From a virus: a stretch of DNA of 61,897 nt. The stretch covers positions 1-61,897 of the IMG/VR virus record IMGVR_UViG_3300047450_000156; one strand, given 5' to 3'. The notes below the pieces were generated by a model. It made no database searches. It was not told where the DNA came from and saw only the letters and a list, made by a program, of their open reading frames with translations. Position numbers and translations under genes: made by a program. Shown piece by piece: positions 36,602 to 49,500 of this stretch (positions within the stretch are counted from its first letter, which is position 1; each line of letters begins with the position of its first letter).

Positions 36602-36640
36602 AATAAAATTAGCAAGGTTTCTATATGTGAACCTTGCTAA
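36602..36640 (-). terminator. Rho-independent terminator after the 193-aa gene
   Basis: On the minus strand TTAGCAAGGTT (36640-36630) and AACCTTGCTAA (36619-36609) form a perfect 11-bp stem around a 10-base loop, followed by TTTTATT. It lies four bases after the end of the 193-aa gene and before cassette copy 2. It is the only clear intrinsic terminator I found in the window. Confidence 0.85.
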
Positions 36641-36644
36641 ATTA

Positions 36645-37226
36645 TTAATAATAACCACCGTCCATATTTTGTTCAGTACCTTCGATTGTTACATTACCCT
36701 TAATAATTAAATCATTATTAATTGTAGTTGTACCAAAGCTAGAACCGATATTGATGTCAGTACCTTGTCCACCAAAGTTAATAATTTCAGCAACTGTATC
36801 TACTAAGTTAAAAGCAGGATTCTGTGTAGTGATATTATTGACCGATATAGTACCGTCTACACGTAATCTTTCACCTAAGTCAGTAGAGTCAGTTGACCCA
36901 ATAACTATTTGATCAAGGAATGTTTTTGTACCGCTAAATTCTTGGTCCCCTGTCAAACTAACAAACGCTTCCTCGTCAACGAGTAGAACGTCATCACCAT
37001 TAATTCTAAGACCTGGACCAATTACAACCCAGTTTCTGGTACCTTGTGTATCCGAAGCAGCAAGGCCTCGGTTAATGTTAATACCTTTGTTATCTGCTTT
37101 GGCTGTATCAGGTACACCCCAATCCGGTTCAGCATTTTCCAAGTCAAGATATGTATATCTGTAACTCTCAGCGTTTAACGCTGGAGTCTTTTTGACTCTG
37201 TTACTTAATAATCCTATATTATGCAT
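36645..37226 (-). CDS. Virion structural protein (193 aa), second gene of cassette copy 1
   Basis: Seen: 193 residues starting MHNIGLLSNRVKKTPALNAE, paralogous at the N-terminus to the 215-aa protein. The C-terminal half differs and resembles fibre-type repeats: LTGDQEFSGTKTFLDQIVIG, ERLRVDGTISVNNI, INNDLIIKGNVTIEG, ending NMDGGYY. GGAG lies eight bases before the ATG, within the end of the 112-aa gene (8-base overlap). A strong terminator follows. Likely a virion protein that links the shared N-terminal anchor to a fibre-like end; this role is inference. Confidence 0.65.
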   Translation of the reverse strand: MHNIGLLSNRVKKTPALNAESYRYTYLDLENAEPDWGVPDTAKADNKGININRGLAASDTQGTRNWVVIGPGLRINGDDVLLVDEEAFVSLTGDQEFSGTKTFLDQIVIGSTDSTDLGERLRVDGTISVNNITTQNPAFNLVDTVAEIINFGGQGTDINIGSSFGTTTINNDLIIKGNVTIEGTEQNMDGGYY

Positions 37227-37557
37227 TTAGTGACTCCAATAAGCTTAATGTTAACACTAGTGCATCGTTTGTTGATGCTTGTGCCCGTAACGAGTTATTT
37301 TCTTCTACCACAAGTTTACCTGTGATAGGACTTGTAGCATCGTTACCTGGAACTACAAAATTAGCTAGTAGTTCTGTTTGATCGGCAGTGAAAGCATCAA
37401 AGTGTAAAAAACTAGTAGCTGCTGCTGTAGTTGTTACATTTGATATTTGTGCCATCAATATGATTGCAGTCTTTCCGTCTGGGGCAGTATATACAATTTC
37501 GTTCCCAGTTGTTAAGTCTGCTGTTATTGTCTTAAATACGTTTAATGGTTCGGCCAT
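37219..37557 (-). CDS. Small beta-rich virion protein (112 aa), first gene of cassette copy 1
   Basis: Seen: 112 residues, starting MAEPLNVFKTITADLTTGNE, strand-rich, paralogous to the 110-aa protein at 36236 in length, motif order and the final LTLSLLES. AGAGGA precedes the ATG in the 13-base gap after the 4959-aa gene, so it is probably transcribed with that giant. No catalytic motif. The 119-aa protein at 59192 has a similar general form (VEDTELLEVPAGIRFAVTVI) and may be a distant relative. Confidence 0.65.
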   Translation of the reverse strand: MAEPLNVFKTITADLTTGNEIVYTAPDGKTAIILMAQISNVTTTAAATSFLHFDAFTADQTELLANFVVPGNDATSPITGKLVVEENNSLRAQASTNDALVLTLSLLESLNA

Positions 37558-37570
37558 GATTTATTTCCTC

Positions 37571-40500
37571 TTACTGTAGTGACAAGATGTATGGTGTTAA
37601 CACCGCGAATAGTGATCTATCAAAAGTCTGTCCAGTAATCGTACCAGACGCACGTTCAATAGTTAAGCTGTTACCAATTTTGAAGTCACCTTTTTGGTCA
37701 GTACTTGTAAAGTAAACTTTACCTTCGTTACTTTCCACTACTTGTTGTGCTTCAACTGGTTGTCCGCCTTTGTATGGAACCGCTGATTGAATATTAGTTC
37801 CAGATCCAACCCACTCAAATGTTTGTCCACTTGCTGTAATCAAACTTGTTTGGTGGAATGTTACACTTTCGTTAATTCTCGGTACTGTTGTGATATTAAC
37901 ATCAAATGTAACTTGACTTGAGTAACCGTGCTGTACTAGGTTAACAATAATTGTTAACAAGTCCTTAATACGATCTGCTTCAAACGATGTTGCAGATGCA
38001 CCAGTTGTAGTTTGGATTACTCTATTTTGTAATGCAGACACAGCAATGTTACGTACAGCATCTGACATTATTTCTAATAGATATTTAAATGTCTGTACTG
38101 TAGCATTCTTTGTTGGAACTGGTATCTGATAATTACCTCCGTCAAAATATTGCTCTGCTGCTAGATGTGCTTGTGAGTTACCACTGTAGAATATGTCGTA
38201 TGCAACTGCATCTACAATGTATCTAATATCTCTTTCACACTTAGATTTAATGTAAGCATAATTTTCTTCAATGAATACTGTTGTTTCATCTTGTACTGTA
38301 CGCTTTGCATCAGTTAGTGCAGTTGCGGCTGTTACTAGATCAGCTGCTACCCAAGCTGTAGCTGGAGTAGTTTCAGATACAGTTGGAATTACATTTGTTC
38401 TATTAATAGTATCATCTAAGAAAGATAGCACATTAGTTATTAGTGCTTTGGATGCAATAGAACCAGCATTGCCAGCGGTTTGATCAACTGTTGTTGGATT
38501 AAATGCAATATCTGACTGTTTTTTAATTGCATCAACACCACCTGGTGTACCAATGGCAACTGCTTCTACTAAGCTTTCTAAGTGTCCGTATGCTGCTTGA
38601 GTTGCATTTACTTCTCTTAGTGTACTTAATTGATTTACGCCTTCGTCGGAGAAATAACTCTTACCAACTCTAAATATTTCACTGTTACCACCATATGTCA
38701 TATCGTAATAAACTGCATCTAGAATATAGCCTACATCTCTCTTACATTTTTCCTGCACATAAGCAAAGTTTTCTTCAATAAACGCTGTAACTGCATCTTG
38801 CAATTCAACACGTTCACTTTGGAACTGATTGAATATAGCTTGCTGTGTAGTTGACGACCAAGTTCTTGCTCCATAAGCAACTGCTGGAAGTATAGCTTCT
38901 GCTGCATCTTTTTTGTCTGCATCTGTACCTGACGCAGCAACATATGCATCTAAGTAAGCTCTAATAGCGTCAACACTATCATGAGCTGCTAGTGCAGGAG
39001 ATCCGTCACCGCCTGGTACTGTACCAGTTGCTGAAAATCCAGCTATTGCTGTATCGCCATATAAAGTTTGTGAAACTACATCATTGCCGACTTCCTGGAG
39101 CAAGTCTGCTAGATATACATATGCTGCAATAGTGTTAGTTACTTCAGATGGAGTTGGACCAAGTAGTAATGCACCTGCATCAGTTGTATATGCTTGTGCT
39201 GCTGTGCGTGTTTCAAGATTAGTACCATATACTAAGTCATACAATACTGCGTCAATTATTAGACCCATGTCTTCTCTACACTTAGTATTCCAATCATCAG
39301 CTGCTTGATTTAGTCCACCAGCATCTTCAATATAGTCTTCTACTGCATCAATAATCCATGTACGCTGTGCGCTAATGTTAAAGAATACATCTAATTTACC
39401 ATTAGTATCTTCTGCTTTCTTAATTGCATTTGCGCTTGCACTTACAAATGTATGAGCAACTGCGCCTGCGCCACTGTTATCAAGATTTGGATCAATGTTA
39501 ATAGTGTATGTATTGGCATCAGTTACTGAGTCAACAATAATTGCTCTGCGGCTTGCATACTCATTTGATCTTGGATGACTAATTTTTTCTAGTATACCAC
39601 TTGCAGGAGCACTTTCACAAGTAAATGTTAAGCTCTCGTCTGCAATCATTACATAATCGCCTGCACTTAAACCATGCGCTTCTGATGTAATAACCATTAA
39701 ACCATCAGCTGGAGTATATGTAATAGCAGTCGGAACAATTGCTGCGCCTTCTGTCGGTGCTGGAAGTTTTCTTTCTGGAAGCACTTGACTATCACCATTA
39801 GTAATGATATCATTTATTAGACCAATGTTACCTGAAATACTTTCCTTTGCTCTTTCTGCATCTGCACCAGTTTGAATTACTAGAGCTAAAAGTAAATCTC
39901 TTAGTCTATCAAAACCTGCTGTTGTAGCTGCTGTTTGAGTTGCTGGAAGAACTCCTACATCTTGTCTTAGATATGCTCTACCTGCTGTAATACTTTGTTG
40001 GTTTGAATCAAATACTAAGTCCCATGATACTGCGTCAACTATTAGTCCAGTATCTCTTGCACAAGTAGCTCTATCAAAGCCTAGTAATGTATCATCAGTT
40101 TCAATGAATGCAACTACGTCTGCAATTATAAACTCTCTGTTAGCTTCAATATTATCTCTAGCTGCTTTATATGTACTTAGGTAAGTTCCTGCATCATAGC
40201 CAGTTGGGCTTGGTGTTACATATCCTGGAACTAAGCTAATAGTATCAATATCTGCACTTACAAATGTGTGTACTGATGTTGCTGCATCTACTCCTGTGGC
40301 ATCGCCGACGTTAACAGTAATACTAACATCATCTGCTGCTGTGATTTCTAAATCTGCTTGCCATGCCGGAGCTGCACCAGATGCACCGTTATAATCTGGA
40401 TACGATAACGGAGTAGTTGGATCATACGCACATGTAAATGTTAAACTATTTGGTTTTAGTTTAATTACATCGCCAACACTAAATGGATTTTCTCTAATGT

Positions 40501-43500
40501 AAAGTTTTAGATCACCACTTGTATCTGTGCCTACTGTTTTATATTCTGCATCATATGGCTGCCAAGTAACATTACCTCTATCAAGAAGTGCAAGAATAAC
40601 ATTCATGTTATCTTGTATAGACTTTTTAATCGGTTCACCAGTAGTTTTTGCTTTTACATAGATTAAGTTACCCATACCTTTGCGGGCGCCGCCAGCATAA
40701 TATAGTTCTGTTACATACTTGCCTCTAAGATCAAGTTCTACTCTACGTAGTGTTGCTCTAGCAAATCCTCTTTCATACTGTGCTTCATCAACTGATACAC
40801 CGTCTAAGTAGTAAGCAATACCAGTGTCATAAGTTGTACCACCTGCATTATCACCATCTCTTGTTGTGCTAAACACTATTGGATGACGATTATCGCCAAA
40901 GTAAGCGTTAGTTGGTTCATCTTGATTAAAGGTATATAGTGCGCCTGGATCTAGTTCCATTATCGGCTGCTCTACACCATCTAAGTAGAATACACCAGTT
41001 GGTTTTTGCTCATATGAGTCAGCACCTACTGTTACGATAAATTCTTTATTTCCGCCTGGTGCTACATAAGAACCATTTGATAGGATTGTATCGCTTACAA
41101 CTTCTGCTGCTTTAACTTTTAAGAATTCAAATGCTGCTAGTGTTGCTTTCTTTTGATCTGCACTTACAACAGCAGCACCTTCTCTAAAGTAAGATCTACC
41201 TGCTGTAATACTACGCATGTTTGAGCCAAACATTAAGTCAAACCCTAGAGCATCAAGAACTAGTCCTACATCTCTTTCACAAGTCTGTCTGTCATATCCG
41301 ATTAGTGGGAAGTTTTCTTTAATAAACGCCACTGACTCTTCAACAAAGAATTCTTTGTTTGCAAGTAATATGTCTTTAGCATTAACTCTTGTTCCTGTAA
41401 TTCCAGTTGGAGCAACATATTGAATTTGATCTTCAGCTGCGTTAGTTAAACCATTTTCCATAACTCTAAGAACATCATTAAATCTTGCAATAAGATCTGC
41501 ATATTCTTGCGTATCACCAAATACTTCAGTTAGTGTTTTAGCATTTTCAATAGCTTCTAACGGAGTAATAGCTCTTATAGTTGGGTTAGGATATGTACCC
41601 GGAACAACTGTTGCTGTAAACAATGGATCTGTTAAGATTTTCTCAACTTCTTTCTTCAAGAATTTGATTGATTCAATTGTTTCTGGTAGCTGATCGCCTT
41701 TTACAATAAACGCACTTGCTCTGTAATAACTGCTTCCTGCTAGTAGTGACTGGTAGTTACCACCCATTACCATGTCAGCTAAAACAGCATCTAAGATCAA
41801 TCCAACGTCTCTTGAACACTTAAACTGATCGTAGCTGAATGTTGTATATCTGTCGTCGATAAACTGTAGTGTATCAGCTTGTGCTACTGACTTGTTAAAA
41901 GTAATACTTGCAAAGTCATTTTGGAATTCTGACGCTGCCCAAGTAATATCTGGTAGCTCTTGCTCATCTAGCTTGTTAACACTTCTATTTCTAATTGTAT
42001 CTGTAACTAATTTTAGTAGTGTTTGAGAAACTGCTGCTTCTGCTAGGGTACTTGCTGTATCATATGTTTGTACTAACAAGTTACCTGTAGCTTTTCCTAC
42101 TTGTATACCTTGTACAATCTCTCCAACAATATTACTTAGATGCTCATATGCAAATATTGTTGCATCTGTTTCTTTAGAATCATCACCTAGTAAGTTTAGA
42201 CCAAAGCTAAAGTAACTTCTTGCAACTTCACGTATTGCGCTGTTACCGCCATATAGTACATCGTATGATAGTGCGTCTACAATAAATCCTACATCACGCT
42301 TACAACGTGTTCTGTCGTATGTGCTTGTTGGGAAGTCTGATAGTAGGTATGCATTTATCAAATCGCCAAAGCTATCGCTTGTTGCATCAGCTTTTGTTAC
42401 AAGTAATGTAGCAAATGCATTTGCTATAGTTGGCCTTGTTGGTGCAATCGGTAGTACAACTGCGTTAGCTGCTGCACTTACAAATCTGTGTATTCTATCT
42501 GCTGAAGTAGCGCCTAGTTTACGTGCATTACCTATATTAACAGTAATAGTTGTGTTAGTTGCTTCTACAACACTTAATACTCTTAATTCTCTATCATAAC
42601 CAAAGCTATCTTTGTCTGGGTATGTTAATGAAGTAGCATGTGAGTCACTTGCACAAGTAAATGTTAAACTATTACGTGCTAGTCTAATTGTACTTGTATT
42701 CGCTACTAGTCCTGTGCTTGTGCCGCTAAGTGTTAGTGATAGTACACCTGATTCTGCATCATATATTGTACCTTCAGTTATGTTAGTTTCTGCTATCATT
42801 GAAGCATCGACTGATAGTGGATCACCACCATGCTCAATAACATCTACAATATTTTGAATATCTGCTGCAATAGTTGCATTAGCAGTAGTCCATGGGCTTA
42901 CTGTATTTGCATTTGCAACTTGACTTACTGCATTGCCTGTTGACGCTGTTAATGCACTGCCTTCGACAATTGCTTGTACCACTGCTGGTAAACGTGTACC
43001 ATATGCTGCTACTGTTGCTGTAGTTTCAGGTGAATTACTACCTAACTGTCCTGCAACACCAACTCTATAAGCTAGAGCTGCTTGTGTAGTTGCATAATTA
43101 CCGCCGTACAATGTATCATGTGTTAATGCTTCAACAATGTAACCTGTGTCTCTTTCACACTTAGTTTGGTTAAAGCTTAGATCTGAGTTGATATAAGATA
43201 TTGTTGAATCTACTGCTGTTCCTGATCCTGCAACAATTGCTGTTGCTGCATCTGTGAACGATACAGTTGTTACATACTGAGCACTCGCTGGTTGTACATC
43301 ATCTGGTAATGTGCTGTCAATGATTGCATTTGTAGCTGGTCCTACGAACTGATGTGTACTTTCTTCTGATGATACACCAATCTGGACGTCAAAACTATCA
43401 CCCGATACGTTACTTATTGTTAAGTCTGAGTTAAGTGCTGGATCAGTTGTTCTTGGATAGTAGAATACTTTTCTAAATCCATCACTTTGACATTTAAATC

Positions 43501-46500
43501 CAATGCTACGTTCTGCTAGTCTAATTGTATCACCATTTGAGAACGGATTACCAGTTACAGTAAGTGTTAGTACACCTGTAGTTGGAACATATGTTGCTGC
43601 TGTTGGTGTGTAGAAGTTAGCTAATTTGTTTGCATTAATAGGTGCAACTATGCAAGTTTCAATTAATCCAGATGTACCGTCTGCTAGGTAAGTTGCTATT
43701 GTTGCTGCATTAGGTACTGAATTATCACTCCACGCTTGGGTTGGGTTAGCTACTAATCTTACGGTAGTAAATCCAGCATCAGCTACACCTGCGCCGACTA
43801 ACTGCTCAATAACACTTGCTAGATGTCGGTATGCTGCTATAGTTGCAGTTCGTTGACCAATACCTAACTGTTCAGTATCGTTACCTACAAAGTATGCTTC
43901 GCCATTTAGTTTAGAACCAATGTTACCACCATATACTGCATCATGTGCTAGTCCTTCAACAATGTATTTTACATCTCTTGAACATTTAGCTTGATCCATA
44001 GATAGGTATATAGCATTTGCATTTTGGTTAATGTGTTCTAGTACTTCTTCTGCTAACGCATCTCTGTTATATGTTAAACGTGCTGCTGCATCTGCGCCGC
44101 CAGCAATTGGAGTAGCCGGAGTTGGAATACTTAATGTTGGAACACCTGCTGCGCCTCCTGGAAGCAATGTGCTTGTAGCTCCACTGTTAATTGCTGCGAT
44201 AATAATTGCAAATAGTGAATCAATTCTTGTGTCTGCTGTTGCGTCAACACTTGATAGTGCTTTTACAGTATCTCTTAAGAATTCAATAGCTGCTATTGTT
44301 GCTGATTTTTGAGCACTGATTACATAATCACTATTTGCTCTTGTGTATGCAATACCTGCATATAGTGAGTTATAGTTTGAACCTGTACGCAAGTCTAATG
44401 CAACTGCATCTAATATATTGTTTGAATCTCTACGACATTTTGTTTCATCGTAATTACCAACTAGTGTAAAGTTAGGATCATTTACAACATATGCTGACAT
44501 TTCTGCTGCAATAAACGCTTTGTTAGCAAGTATTGCTTTTGCTGCATAAGCTGAATCATTTGCTGCATCTATACCTGCAAATGTTAGCGCTGGAACTGCA
44601 TTTGGAAGAGCACCAGTTTTAATTGCTTTTTCATCTGCTGTAATAAATGTGTGCGCTGATGTTTCTGATGATACTCCAACGTTTACACTTATTGTTAGTT
44701 TACCAGTGTCGATAATTTTTAGTGTATAATTAAATGCTGGATCACTTGTTCTTGGATATGCTTGTACAACGTTGTTTCCGTCACTTGCACAAGTAAATTT
44801 CAAGCTGCCTGGCTCTAGTGTAATTGTATCACCTTGTATAAATGTATGCTCACCAATTGTAAGATCCATAACACCTGTTGTTGGATCATACACAGCGTTT
44901 GTTGGTGTTATGCCAACTAATCCTGCATCAAATATTGTTTTTACTGTATCGATACTTGTATTAACTGCTGTTACTGCTGCTGCATAACCTGTACCTGTTC
45001 CAATAGTTGTAGCTGCTAGTGTTTTTAGTTTATCAAGTGCAGCTAGTGTAATTGCTTTTTGGAATGCGTTTGAAACTTTCTTAGCATTTCCTCTTAGATA
45101 TGAAAGACCGTTAGTTACACTGTTATAGTTAGTTGAATACTCTAAGTCAACTGCTGCGCCTAGTACAACTAGTTTAACATCTCTTGCACACTTGTCAATA
45201 TCATATGTAAAGTTTGCAAATTGATCATTTACATAATCTACAACTTTCTGTGCTTCTACTGAAGCAATTTCTGATATTTCATTAAAGTCTTTAATCAAGT
45301 TAGCATCAGCACCTGTTAAGCTTGGCTTAACTAGCGTTGGTGTTGGTGTACCTTGTATTCTAGCAATAACAATATCAAGTGATGCTTGAATAGCTGCAAC
45401 TTCAGTAGCTGTTGCTGCATCACTATCAATAATTTGACGCATACTGTTGCCAACTGTTGGTACATATACCGGATTGTTATCTTCACTAGTTGCAAGTACA
45501 ACTGGTTCAATAACAGTTTTTAAATGGTTATAAGCATCAATTGTTGCTTGTATTTCATCATCACCTAACTGATTAGCTGTTCCTACAAAGTAGCTGTTAG
45601 CTGCTTGTACAGTTGCCGAGTTACCACCGTATAGTAAGTCAAACGCTGCTGCATCAAGTAGGAACTTAACGTCTCTCTTACACTTAGCTTCAACATACTC
45701 TAGTGTTGGATTGTTTAAGTTGATAAATGCTAATACTTCACTTGCTAAGAATTCTTTGTTAAGTTTTAGCTGCTCTTTAGCATCAATTTCATCTTGTGTT
45801 GCATTCTTAGGCGCATTCATTTCAATGTTTTCATATGCATTAAGTAGTGTACTATCAAAGTTTGTGCTGTCAAATACATCTAAATCAGTTGTATCTGATT
45901 GTACAATCTCTACAATATCATCAATTAAACGTGTCATTCTTGCACGACCGATAACACTTAGATCTTTGTTTTCGTCTAGCAATTTGCGTAGATGATCCAT
46001 AGCTGCTACAGTTTGTATTAGCTGATCTGTAATTACTAATTGTGCATTTACACGCTTATATGCAAGTGCTACTGTAATTGTATTATAGTTTGTGTTTAGA
46101 GCTGCGTCTAGTGCAATTGCATCTAGTATAATTCTTGTGTCTCTTTCACACTTGAACTCATCATATTCAAAGTTTGTAAAGTTATCTTCGATCCACTCAA
46201 TAATCTCTTCAGATATAAAGTCTCTGTTAGCACGTAACAAGTTATGTGAGTTTTGCTTGTCAGTATCAACACCTGTTGGTGATGGATATGTAATTGCGTC
46301 TGCTGATGTTCTAGTGCTTGTTTCACCATTTGTAAAGATATCAATGATTTCGTCAAATGCTGCTGTTGCTCTTGCAATACCTGTTGCTGACAATCCTGAG
46401 ATTGCTAATGTTTCTGTTTTTAAGAATTCAATAGCTGCTATTGTTTGCGGCTTCTGCTCATCTTTAACAGTACCAATTGACAAGCTACCTCTTTGATATG

Positions 46501-49500
46501 ATAGACCTGCAATAATTGCATTATAGTTAGTACCTAGCGCAACATCCATTGCAACTGCATCTAAAATAAGTCCTACATCTCTTGAACAAACTTCTCTATC
46601 AAAACGGAATTCTCTGAATGTTGTATCGATAAATTTAATTGTTTTAACCTGTAGGTTTTCTTTTTCAGCAAGTATTTTATCTCTAATTTTGTTTGCTGTT
46701 TCTGTTTGTAGATCAAAGTCTGGATCAATTACATCAATAAAGTCATTGATGAAATAATCTCTACGTATTTGACTTTCAAGTACATCAAAGTTTTTCTGAA
46801 TTCTTAGAATTTCAGTAATTGTAGCCGCCGGAGTAGTTGTATCTTGTAGCACCAATGTTGGTGATGTCGAAAGCTGTTCCGCAACAACTCTGTTTGAACG
46901 TAGTACATCACCTATACGCTTTCTAAGAAGTTCCATTGCATCACCTGTTGCTCTACGCTGGATTGCTGGAATAAGTAGTTTACCTTGTGTATAATATTGT
47001 TTTGCTGCTTCATAACTTGCACTATTACCATTGTATAGTCCATCAAATAATGTAGCATCAACAATGTATCCCATATCTCTGCGGCATACTTTTTTATCAT
47101 AGGCAAAGTTTGCTTCAATAAATTTTGTAATTTCTGCTTGTACATCATCCTTTTCACCTTGCATAATCAAGAAGTCTGAATAAAGATCAGTGCCGTCTAA
47201 TGCTAACGGATATGTTTCATTTGCATTATAGCCATCAACCCAACTTGGATCTGCAGCTAATGTAACTGGAACAGAACTATCGTTTTCAATTATTGTAATA
47301 ATATCATCAACAAGTGATTTTGCTCTAACACCGCTTGGGCTGTTAGTTGTTGTCAACGCACCTGCTGCAACAATTGTTTGCTGTGGATTAACTGGAGCAA
47401 CACCATTACCTAGTGTCAACACTAGATCTGCTAGGAAGTTATAAGACTCTACAGTAGCAATTACTTCTGCTGCATTAACTCTTACAGTACCGCCTAAGTT
47501 AGCATATGCTGTAAATCCAGTAGTACCGTCTAGTGGAGTTGTTAGGGCTGCATCATCATATACTTCAAATACTGTGTCGCTTACTTTCTTAACAAAGAAA
47601 GTTTTACCTGTTAGCTCAACAACACCACTAATGTCTAGTAGTGTTACTTGTGCGCCGTCAACTAAGCCGTGTTTAATAGCTGTTGTAATCGTAATTGGAT
47701 TAATTAACTGAATACCGCCAGCGTTAACAATATCTATGTTTACTGAACGTGAACCTAATAAATCAACTGGACCATCTGCTGACGAAACAACGTCTGAGAA
47801 ATATGATTTACCAGCTATTAAGGTTTCCATATTGCCGCCATATGTTAAGTCATATTTTAGTGCATCTAGTATAAGTCCTACATCTCTTTCACATTTGTCG
47901 CCTGCATTATAATCTCGAACAATATTACCGTTAGCGTCAGTTGACAACAATGCTGGGAAGTTACTATCAATAAACGCTTTTGTTTCTGCAACAATAAAAT
48001 CTCTAGAATTTTCAATGTTTGAAAGTGTTTCTGGAACACCAGTTGCATTAAAGTTTGTTGTATAGTTTGATGTGTCGTTAGATGTAATATCTGCTGTAGG
48101 AATACTTACTGCTGGAATTACTGATTCGCCATCTTGTACAATGTCTATAATAAGATCCATACGATCTACTATACGTGCTTTTGTGTCATTATCAAATGTA
48201 ATTTGAACAAGTAAATCTCTTAGTTTTCTAAATGATTCTAATGTTGCAAGTTTTTGCTCAGTTGGTAGAACTGTTAATTCGTCACCTGGGTTTACTACTG
48301 TAGCAGTCGGATCCATTGTTAATAGTGTACCAGTAATACCTGTTGTAGTAGTTGTTTCATCTACAAGTACATCGCCTGCTATAACTTGTATAACACCTCT
48401 TAGATATGATTTACCAGCTGTAATTGAACGGAAGTTTGAATCAAACATTGCATCGTATGACACAGCGTCAATTATAAGACCGATATCTCTTTCACATGTT
48501 CCTCTGTCATATCCTAGTAATGGATAGTTTTGATCGATATGAGCAACTGCTTCTTCGATCAAATATGCTTTGTTTTTCTTGATGTTTGTAAACGCTCTGT
48601 TTATTTCTGGTAGAACATTTGTTGGCATTGGATAGTTAATAAACGAATTACCATATGTTATACCATTTGCTGTAGCACTAATAAATGTATGCTCAACATT
48701 ACCAACGCCAGTATTTACACCAACATCTACTGTAATTGTAGTATCTGTAACTGCAACAATTGAAACTGGAGTTTCAAATGCTGGATCTGATCCTGGAGAT
48801 ACTGCATCTGGATCTGCACTTTGGCCTGCTACTTCTCTTGGATGTGTAATAGTTTGGAACTCATTATCATCGCTTGAATAACACTGGAATGTTAAACTAT
48901 TAGGAGCAATTACAACTGTATCTGTTGCTGTAAAACTATGCTGACCAATTGTTAATGTCATAACTCTATTTGCAGGAGTAGCAGTACTACCATAGTTGCC
49001 GACAGCTGTTGGATTGTATTCTGCGTCTACTACTGTAAATGTTTTAAATGCATACTCTGACTTGTTAATTAAATCAGTAATTAGATTAAAGTTTGATTGT
49101 ACTCTATTGTATGCTGTAACTTTTGAAGCGTTAGACGAAAAGTCATTAATAAATCCTAGTGCTTCGTCTCTTGCGTGATTTAATGCTGCTATTGTTTCTA
49201 CTTTTTGATCTGCAATAACAAGTGCTGCTGAATCCATTGAATATGTTCTACCAGAAACTACTGATTTATAGTTTGTTCCTAAGACCATATCATCTACAAC
49301 AGCATCAATAATGATACCTGTATCTCTGTAGCACTTGGACTCATTAAAATCTAGTAGTACAAATGCATCTTGTAGATAGAATATTGTATCGTTAATCGCT
49401 TCGTCGTCAACTGCTTCAATTTCAGTACGTGTTGTTACTTCGGCAGGATCATTTACGCCATCAAGTATAACTGGATCTAAAGTAGCTAATGCTACACCGT

